Positions 39,357 to 45,576 of a stretch of DNA of 45,576 nucleotides are shown one piece after another; position 1 is the first letter of the stretch; every line of letters starts with the position of its first letter. This DNA comes from Allomuricauda sp. ARW1Y1 (GTDB lineage: Bacteria > Bacteroidota > Bacteroidia > Flavobacteriales > Flavobacteriaceae). The DNA lies in NCBI RefSeq assembly GCF_013407935.1, contig NZ_JACBZU010000002.1:871252-916827 (forward strand), given 5' to 3'. Below the pieces are notes generated by a model that was given only the letters and a program-made list of their open reading frames with translations, searched no databases and was not told where the DNA came from. The translations under genes were made by a program, and so were the position numbers.

Positions 39357-42300
39357 ATGATGGGACTGAAGAAACAAGGTTTATATCTACCAGAATTTGA
39401 ACATGACAATTGCGGTGCGGGCTTTATTTGTAGCCTAAAGGGCATCAAATCGAACGACATCATACATAAGGCCCTAGAGATTCTCGATAAATTGGAACAC
39501 CGTGGGGCTGTAAGCGCAGATGGAAAAACTGGTGATGGTGCAGGTATTCTTATCGATATCCCCCATGCCTTTTTTAAGGATGCGTGTGCATTTGACCTAC
39601 CCGAAGCTGGGGAATATGCCGTAGGTAACGTATTTCTGCCCCAAAAAGAAAACCAGCGCGATTTCTGCATCAAGGTTTTTGAAGAGAACATAGCCAAACA
39701 AGGGCTTGAACTATTAGGGTGGCGGAACGTACCTGTGAATCGTTCCGTTCCGGGAAAGATCGCTGCAGAAACCGAACCATATGTCATGCAAGTGTTCGTT
39801 GGAAAAACTGAAGATTTGGATGAATTCCAATTTAATCTCAAACTTTTCATTGCACGGAAAATCACCGAGCATACCATTATAAATAGTAAACTGTCGGAAA
39901 GTGAATTTTTCTACCTTCCCAGTTTATCCACAAAAATCATCATTTTTAAAGGACTGCTGGTTCCAAAGGACATCAGCAGGTACTACGAAGACCTGTTGGA
40001 CCCAAGGGTAGTGACCCGTTTAGCTTTGGTGCACCAACGATTTTCCACCAACACCTTCCCAAACTGGGATTTGGCACAACCATTTAGATATATGTGCCAC
40101 AATGGAGAAATCAACACCCTAAGGGGAAATGTCTCACGCATGCGCTCTCGTGAGGAACTGATGGCAAGTGAATGGTTCGGTGAGGACATCAAAAAGATTC
40201 TTCCCGTTGTATTGCCTGGAAAATCCGATTCCGCCAGCATGGACATGGTGGTGGAGTTATTGTTGATGACCGGGCGTTCGTTACCCGAAGTGATGATGAT
40301 GCTCGTACCAGAAGCTTGGGAGAAGAACCCGGATATGTCCGAGGCCAAGCGCGCCTTTTACGAATATAACTCCTGCCTGATGGAGCCATGGGACGGACCC
40401 GCTTCCATTCCATTTACCGATGGCAACTACATCGGTGCGGTACTGGATAGAAACGGTCTTCGTCCATCAAGATACTCCGTGACCAAAAAAGGCTATGTCA
40501 TCATGTCTTCAGAAACAGGCGTAGTGGAACTCGAACCTGAGGACATCGAATTTCACGGACGATTAGAACCCGGAAAAATGTTTTTGGTAAATATGGAGGA
40601 GGGTAGAATCGTGAACGATGAAGAAATCAAGGAGCGTATTGCCAAAAAACATCCGTATAAAAAATGGTTGAAGGACAATTTGGTGCATTTGAAAGACATC
40701 CCATATAATGATTGTCCCGTATTCTTCGGCGAATTTCCGCTTAAAACCAGAAGAACTGCTTTTGGCTATACCCAAGAGGATATCAACACCATTATAATGC
40801 CGATGGCCGAAAATGGGAAAGAACCTATTGGGTCCATGGGGTCGGATACACCCATTGCCGTGTTGTCCGAACGTCCTCAATTGATCTACAATTACTTTAA
40901 GCAACTCTTTGCCCAGGTAACCAATCCGCCTTTAGATGGTATTCGTGAGGAATTAATCACCGATATTAGCCTGACCTTGGGGAGCGACCATAATATTTTC
41001 GACTTTTCGGAACTGCATTGCCGTAAATTGAAAATCCAGAACCCGGTAATCTCCAAGGAAGATTTGGATAAAATCAAAAACTACGATGCCAGTCCCGACT
41101 ATAAAGTAGTCTCCATTCCCATGCTCTATGAAATCCAAAAAGGACACAATGGATTGGAAGAAGCACTCGATAACATCCTACAACAAGCCATACAGGCCAT
41201 TGATGATGACGCCAACATTATTATACTATCGGATAGAATGGTCAGCACCGAAATGGCAGCGATTCCTGCCCTTTTGGCTTGTTCGCATGTGAACAGCGGA
41301 CTGCGTAAGTTTGGCAAACGCTCCAAATTGAGCATCATCATTGAATCGGCCGAACCTAGGGAAGTGCACCACTTCGCACTCCTTTTTGGTTTTGGTGCAA
41401 GTGCCATCAATCCTTACTTGGTCAACGAGATTATTGGGGAACAAATTGAAGAGAACAATATCACCGATTACACTTTTGAGGAAGCCGTCAAAAATTACAA
41501 CAAGGCCGTAGGTAAGGGTATCCTAAAGGTGATGAACAAAATTGGTATCTCCACCCTTAACTCATACCGCGGTTCCCAATTGTTCGAGTGCATTGGGATC
41601 AACACCACCGTGGTGGACAAATATTTCCCCAATACCCCTACCCGAATCCAAGGAATCGGACTGTACGAAATAGAGAAAGAAGTTACCAAACGCCATAAAA
41701 AAGCATTCCTATCGCAGGATATAGCAGCCAATCTCGATCTTGAGGTGGGCGGAGAGTACCGTTGGAGAAGAAATGGTGAGAAGCACATGTTCAATCCATT
41801 AAGTGTCGCCATGCTTCAAAAATCGGTACGCAACAACGAGCCGGAAACTTATAAGGAGTATTCCAAATTGGTCAATGAGCAATCCAAAAACCTAATGACC
41901 ATCCGTGGACTGTTCGATTTTTCGAACTACGATCCCATTCCCATTGAAGAAGTGGAACCTTGGACGGAAATCGTCAAAAGGTTCAAAACGGGGGCGATGT
42001 CCTACGGAAGTATTAGTCAAGAAGCACATGAAAATCTTGCGGTTGCCATGAACCGAATTGGAGGAAAGAGCAATTCAGGTGAAGGTGGGGAGGATTCGGC
42101 TCGTTTCTATAAAAGTCAAACTGGCGACTGGAAAAACAGCGCCATTAAACAGGTAGCATCGGGTAGATTTGGGGTCACCTCCAACTATTTGACGAGCGCT
42201 CAGGAAATCCAGATAAAAATGGCCCAAGGGGCCAAACCGGGTGAGGGCGGACAATTGCCCGGACCAAAAGTCAATCCGGCGATTGCCAAAACACGAAATT

Positions 42301-43865
42301 CAACCCCTTACGTAGGCTTGATTTCTCCACCCCCACACCACGACATTTATTCGATTGAGGATTTGTCCCAATTGATTTATGATCTAAAATCTGCCAACCG
42401 GGATGCACGTATCAACGTAAAATTGGTTTCAGAAGTAGGCGTAGGCACAGTAGCGGCCGGGGTTGCCAAGGCAAAGGCCGATGTCATACTCATTTCCGGA
42501 TTCGATGGAGGTACCGGGGCATCGCCATTGACTTCCTTAAAGCACGCTGGCTTACCTTGGGAACTAGGAATTGCCGAAGCACAGCAGACCTTGGTGCTGA
42601 ACGATTTGCGAAACAGGGTGGTTTTGGAATGTGACGGACAATTAAAAACGGGAAGGGATGTAGCCATCGCCTGCTTGTTGGGAGCTGAAGAATTTGGATT
42701 TGCCACAGCGCCCCTCGTAGCTTCGGGCTGTATTATGATGCGTGTTTGCCATTTAAATACCTGCCCCGTAGGAATTGCAACTCAGAACCCTGAGCTGCGT
42801 AAAAAGTTTGAAGGTAAGCCAGAACACGTGGTCAACTATATGTACTTCGTAGCTCAAGAATTGCGTGAGATTATGGCTAAACTAGGCTTTAGGACGTTGA
42901 ACGAGATGGTAGGCCAAGTGCAAAAGCTTGACCGTAAAAAAGCCATTGAACACTACAAGGCCGCTGGAATTGACCTTACTCCCATTCTGTACCGCATCGA
43001 CGTCCCCGAGGGAACAAAACTGTACAATACAGAAAAGCAGGTACACGACATCAGTAAATCTATAGAGTTTGATATTATTGGAAAGGCGCACCCTGCTCTT
43101 TTCCGCAAGGAGAAAACCACATTGGACTTCCCAATCAAAAATACAGATAGGGCCGTTGGTGCCATTATCAGCAATGAAATCTCAAAAATCTATGGGGAGG
43201 AAGGATTACCGGAAAACACCCTGAAACTGAATTTTACCGGTTCCGCTGGACAGAGCTTCGGTGCATTTGCCACCAAAGGACTTACCATGGTGGTTAATGG
43301 AAATACCAACGACTATCTTGGGAAGGGACTTTCTGGAGCAAAATTGGTCATCAAAGTTCCGTTCAAATCAACCATAAAACCCGAAGAAAATGTAATTACT
43401 GGAAATGTAACCCTTTACGGTGCCACCTCGGGCGAGGCATACATCAACGGTAAAGCGGGAGAACGTTTCTGTGTGAGAAACTCCGGGGCCAAAGCGGTCG
43501 TGGAAGGAATCGGTGACCACGGTTGCGAATATATGACGGGTGGTGTTGCTGTAATCTTAGGTTCCGTAGGAAGAAATTTTGGTGCCGGAATGAGCGGTGG
43601 AATTGCTTATGTATTCGATAAAGACAGTTCCTTTAAAAGTAACTGCAACGGAGATCACTTGAATCTGCTTCCGGTTGATGAGGATAACGATATCCAACAA
43701 CTGAAAGACCTGATAGAGAACCATTACAATGCGACCTTAAGTCCATTGGCACAGCGTATTCTTGAAGATTGGGAAAATTGCCTTCCTAAATTCATAAAAG
43801 TGTTCCCGGAAGAATTCCGACAAGCACTGATACGATTGGAAGAAGAAAAATTGCAAACCTTATAA
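39357..43865 (+). CDS. gltB: Glutamate synthase, large subunit
   Basis: This 1502-residue enzyme has a short propeptide and then C19 in EHDNCGAGF, the N-terminal nucleophile of the glutaminase domain after cleavage. The central domain and FMN-binding synthase domain follow ([27 protein letters not shown]), with a 3Fe-4S cluster motif in [15 protein letters not shown], and a C-terminal beta-helix domain with GxxGxGxxG-like repeats (about 1250-1450). It transfers the amide of glutamine to 2-oxoglutarate, giving glutamate. Two adjacent ATG codons (39357, 39360) could start it. The small subunit gene follows 8 bp downstream. Confidence 0.97.
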   Translation: MMGLKKQGLYLPEFEHDNCGAGFICSLKGIKSNDIIHKALEILDKLEHRGAVSADGKTGDGAGILIDIPHAFFKDACAFDLPEAGEYAVGNVFLPQKENQRDFCIKVFEENIAKQGLELLGWRNVPVNRSVPGKIAAETEPYVMQVFVGKTEDLDEFQFNLKLFIARKITEHTIINSKLSESEFFYLPSLSTKIIIFKGLLVPKDISRYYEDLLDPRVVTRLALVHQRFSTNTFPNWDLAQPFRYMCHNGEINTLRGNVSRMRSREELMASEWFGEDIKKILPVVLPGKSDSASMDMVVELLLMTGRSLPEVMMMLVPEAWEKNPDMSEAKRAFYEYNSCLMEPWDGPASIPFTDGNYIGAVLDRNGLRPSRYSVTKKGYVIMSSETGVVELEPEDIEFHGRLEPGKMFLVNMEEGRIVNDEEIKERIAKKHPYKKWLKDNLVHLKDIPYNDCPVFFGEFPLKTRRTAFGYTQEDINTIIMPMAENGKEPIGSMGSDTPIAVLSERPQLIYNYFKQLFAQVTNPPLDGIREELITDISLTLGSDHNIFDFSELHCRKLKIQNPVISKEDLDKIKNYDASPDYKVVSIPMLYEIQKGHNGLEEALDNILQQAIQAIDDDANIIILSDRMVSTEMAAIPALLACSHVNSGLRKFGKRSKLSIIIESAEPREVHHFALLFGFGASAINPYLVNEIIGEQIEENNITDYTFEEAVKNYNKAVGKGILKVMNKIGISTLNSYRGSQLFECIGINTTVVDKYFPNTPTRIQGIGLYEIEKEVTKRHKKAFLSQDIAANLDLEVGGEYRWRRNGEKHMFNPLSVAMLQKSVRNNEPETYKEYSKLVNEQSKNLMTIRGLFDFSNYDPIPIEEVEPWTEIVKRFKTGAMSYGSISQEAHENLAVAMNRIGGKSNSGEGGEDSARFYKSQTGDWKNSAIKQVASGRFGVTSNYLTSAQEIQIKMAQGAKPGEGGQLPGPKVNPAIAKTRNSTPYVGLISPPPHHDIYSIEDLSQLIYDLKSANRDARINVKLVSEVGVGTVAAGVAKAKADVILISGFDGGTGASPLTSLKHAGLPWELGIAEAQQTLVLNDLRNRVVLECDGQLKTGRDVAIACLLGAEEFGFATAPLVASGCIMMRVCHLNTCPVGIATQNPELRKKFEGKPEHVVNYMYFVAQELREIMAKLGFRTLNEMVGQVQKLDRKKAIEHYKAAGIDLTPILYRIDVPEGTKLYNTEKQVHDISKSIEFDIIGKAHPALFRKEKTTLDFPIKNTDRAVGAIISNEISKIYGEEGLPENTLKLNFTGSAGQSFGAFATKGLTMVVNGNTNDYLGKGLSGAKLVIKVPFKSTIKPEENVITGNVTLYGATSGEAYINGKAGERFCVRNSGAKAVVEGIGDHGCEYMTGGVAVILGSVGRNFGAGMSGGIAYVFDKDSSFKSNCNGDHLNLLPVDEDNDIQQLKDLIENHYNATLSPLAQRILEDWENCLPKFIKVFPEEFRQALIRLEEEKLQTL

Positions 43866-43873
43866 TTGGAGAC

Positions 43874-45340
43874 ATGGGAAAGATTACAGGATTTATGGAA
43901 TTTGACAGAAAGGATGAAGCATATGCCCCTGTCGAAGAACGCATCAAAAACTATAAGGAGTTTACCAAACCGCTAAAAGAGTCAGAATTAAAAGATCAGG
44001 GGGCTCGCTGCATGGATTGTGGTATCCCATTTTGCCATAGTGGCTGTCCGCTGGGAAACCTAATCCCCGATTTTAACGACGCCGTTTACAAAGGCAAATG
44101 GCAGCAAGCTGCAGAGATACTGCACTCCACTAATAATTTCCCGGAATTCACCGGAAGGTTGTGTCCGGCTCCCTGTGAAGAATCGTGCGTATTGGGCATC
44201 AATGAAGACCCGGTATCGATTGAGAATATCGAAAAGAACATTGTGGAGACCGCATTCAAAAACGGTTGGGTTAAACCCAATATCCCTGTAAAACGAACGG
44301 ACAAAAAAGTGGCCGTAGTAGGTTCTGGACCGGCAGGATTGGCGGCAGCGCAACAATTGAACCGCGCAGGTCATAATGTTACTGTATTCGAAAGGGATGA
44401 GAAACCGGGCGGTCTGCTCCGCTATGGGATTCCGGATTTTAAAATGGAGAAAAGTATTATCGACCGACGATTGGAAATCATGGAGCAAGAAGGCATCGAG
44501 TTCAAAACAGGCATTCATGTCGGTGTGGATGTTACGGCCGAACAACTTCAACAAGACTTCGATTCCATTGTCCTTTGTGGTGGAGCCACGGTAAGGCGCA
44601 GCCTTCCCATTCCCGGCTGCGATGCCAAGGGAGTGGTACAAGCCATGGATTTTTTACCACAGAACAATCGAAAAGTGGACGGAATACCGTATCAAGGAGA
44701 AGAAATCTCGGCAAAAGACAAAAAAGTCATCGTAATTGGCGGTGGTGACACAGGTTCGGATTGTATCGGAACTTCCATTAGACAAGGTGCCATTTCTGTG
44801 ACCAATTTTGAAATTATGCCGAAAGGAACTACCGAACGGCCAGAGGGACAGCCTTGGCCCTTTTGGCCAATGCGTTTACGTACCAGTTCTTCTCACAAAG
44901 AAGGAGCTGACCGTGTATTTAGCATTTCTACCAAAAGATTCAATACCGATAATGATGGCAATTTGAAAAGCTTGGTAACTGCGGAAGTGGAATGGATCAA
45001 GCAACCAGGTCAAAGACCTGTATTAAAAGAAGTAGAAGGCACAGAAAAAGAATGGGAGTGCGATTTGGTGCTATTGGCTTTGGGCTTCACAGGTTCTGAA
45101 ACCACCATAGCCGACCAACTCCATCTTGAAATGGATGCACGAACCAATATTAAAGCTTCTGCGGCAGATTATAAAACCAATGTTCCTGGCGTATTTGTGG
45201 CCGGTGACCAAAGAAGAGGGCAATCCTTAATTGTTTGGGCCATTTCCGAGGGACGGCAAGCGGCTCACTACGTGGACAAATACCTTATGGGGACATCCGA
45301 TTTACCGTTAAAAGGGGAAGGTGATTTGCCCCGAGTGTAA
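43874..45340 (+). CDS. gltD: Glutamate synthase, small (beta) subunit
   Basis: This 488-residue flavoprotein has N-terminal cysteine clusters for 4Fe-4S centres (CMDCGIPFCHSGCPLGN and RLCPAPCEESCVLG), the FAD motif VVGSGPAGLAAA and the NADPH motif VIGGGDTGSDC. It feeds electrons from NADPH to GltB. It is 8 bp downstream of gltB in the same operon, and a terminator follows. Confidence 0.96.
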   Translation: MGKITGFMEFDRKDEAYAPVEERIKNYKEFTKPLKESELKDQGARCMDCGIPFCHSGCPLGNLIPDFNDAVYKGKWQQAAEILHSTNNFPEFTGRLCPAPCEESCVLGINEDPVSIENIEKNIVETAFKNGWVKPNIPVKRTDKKVAVVGSGPAGLAAAQQLNRAGHNVTVFERDEKPGGLLRYGIPDFKMEKSIIDRRLEIMEQEGIEFKTGIHVGVDVTAEQLQQDFDSIVLCGGATVRRSLPIPGCDAKGVVQAMDFLPQNNRKVDGIPYQGEEISAKDKKVIVIGGGDTGSDCIGTSIRQGAISVTNFEIMPKGTTERPEGQPWPFWPMRLRTSSSHKEGADRVFSISTKRFNTDNDGNLKSLVTAEVEWIKQPGQRPVLKEVEGTEKEWECDLVLLALGFTGSETTIADQLHLEMDARTNIKASAADYKTNVPGVFVAGDQRRGQSLIVWAISEGRQAAHYVDKYLMGTSDLPLKGEGDLPRV

Positions 45341-45370
45341 ACACTCACATAAATCTCAACTAAACTTACT

Positions 45371-45407
45371 AACTCCTCAAGGCCTTGTGCTGCGAGGAGT
45401 TTTTTTA
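45371..45407 (+). terminator. Terminator of gltB-gltD
   Basis: AACTCCTC (45371-45378) pairs with GAGGAGTT (45394-45401), followed by a run of T. An inner GGCCTTGTGC loop separates the arms. It begins 30 bases after the gltD stop. Confidence 0.88.
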
Positions 45408-45449
45408 TGGGCTGATAACGGTCCCTTGTTGGATCTAAATGCTAAGAAT

Positions 45450-45487
45450 CCAAAAACAAAAAAGCCCTCCACAAACGTGAAGGGCTT
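45450..45487 (-). terminator. Terminator of the rRNA operon
   Basis: On the minus strand AAGCCCT (from 45487) and AGGGCTT pair around a 12-base loop, followed by TTTTTGTTTTTGG. It comes directly after the 5S rRNA 3' end. Confidence 0.85.
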
Positions 45488-45494
45488 CAAGGAA

Positions 45495-45576
45495 GGCGGC
45501 GACCTACTCTCCCACCTGGTGTGGCAGTACCATCGGCGCAAACGGGCTTAACTTCCCTGTTCGGAATGGAAAGGGG
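45495..45576 (-). rRNA. rrf: 5S ribosomal RNA, partial (5' end beyond window)
   Basis: The reverse complement reads as the 3' two-thirds of 5S rRNA: CCATTCCGAACAGGGAAGTTAAG-type loop B/C region (here split across 45543-45570), the GCGCCGATGGTACTGC loop E segment, and the GGGAGAGTAGGTCGCCGCC 3' end at about 45495. About 82 of roughly 110 nt are inside the window. The rest of the operon, 23S and 16S, should lie beyond the right edge. Confidence 0.93.

Noticed and set aside
45321..45551. A 76-residue plus-strand frame at the right edge.
   Set aside because: It runs over the gltD end, two terminators and the antisense strand of 5S rRNA.

Overview
The window looks like chromosome of a marine-type member of the Flavobacteriaceae (Bacteroidota), perhaps close to Allomuricauda/Muricauda. 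The genus is inference. The family call rests on the gliding lipoprotein gene gldJ, the type IX secretion gene porV, two large surface proteins ending in type IX (type A) sorting domains, PafA-type phosphatase, NhaD, and promoters of the Bacteroidota form (TTG, about 19 nt, TAnnTTTG).

Layout. 1-2191: 3' part of a secreted MopE-like repeat protein. 2210-3886: phosphatase pafA. 4002-5506: MlaE/MlaF lipid transporter pair. 5527-8064: DUF389 membrane protein and mannose-1-phosphate guanylyltransferase. 8128-9645: divergent SprT-like gene and an AT-rich NYN-domain gene with a hairpin leader. 9679-11408: short-chain dehydrogenase and M28 lipoprotein peptidase. 11488-14143: pyruvate dehydrogenase E1 alpha and E2. 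14225-17981: cdd, porV and divergent gldJ, with no porU between the last two. 18044-20700: murF, tRNA-Val(GAC), a QueD-like gene and an MBL-fold hydrolase. 20721-21144: a previously unflagged DUF3052 pseudogene. 21158-26031: a bicistronic unit of a giant BspA-like surface protein and a small lipoprotein.

26240-32685 is the most distinctive region: a compact minus-strand operon encoding an FAD oxidoreductase, a methyltransferase, a type III polyketide synthase, an enoyl-reductase-like SDR, a FabZ-like dehydratase, a ketosynthase, an acyl carrier protein and a phosphopantetheinyl transferase. The first three resemble phenolic-lipid tailoring trios. The rest form a small dedicated fatty-acid-synthase set that could build the acyl starter. 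A modified alkyl-resorcinol or alkyl-pyrone lipid is the best guess for the product.

32894-37673 holds tRNA-Val(TAC), folC, a TonB/ExbD/ExbB set and nhaD. 37909-45340 holds an acyl-CoA dehydrogenase and glutamate synthase gltB-gltD. The window ends inside a 5S rRNA gene on the minus strand, the tail of an rRNA operon lying beyond the right edge. Most of the rest is ordinary flavobacterial housekeeping.
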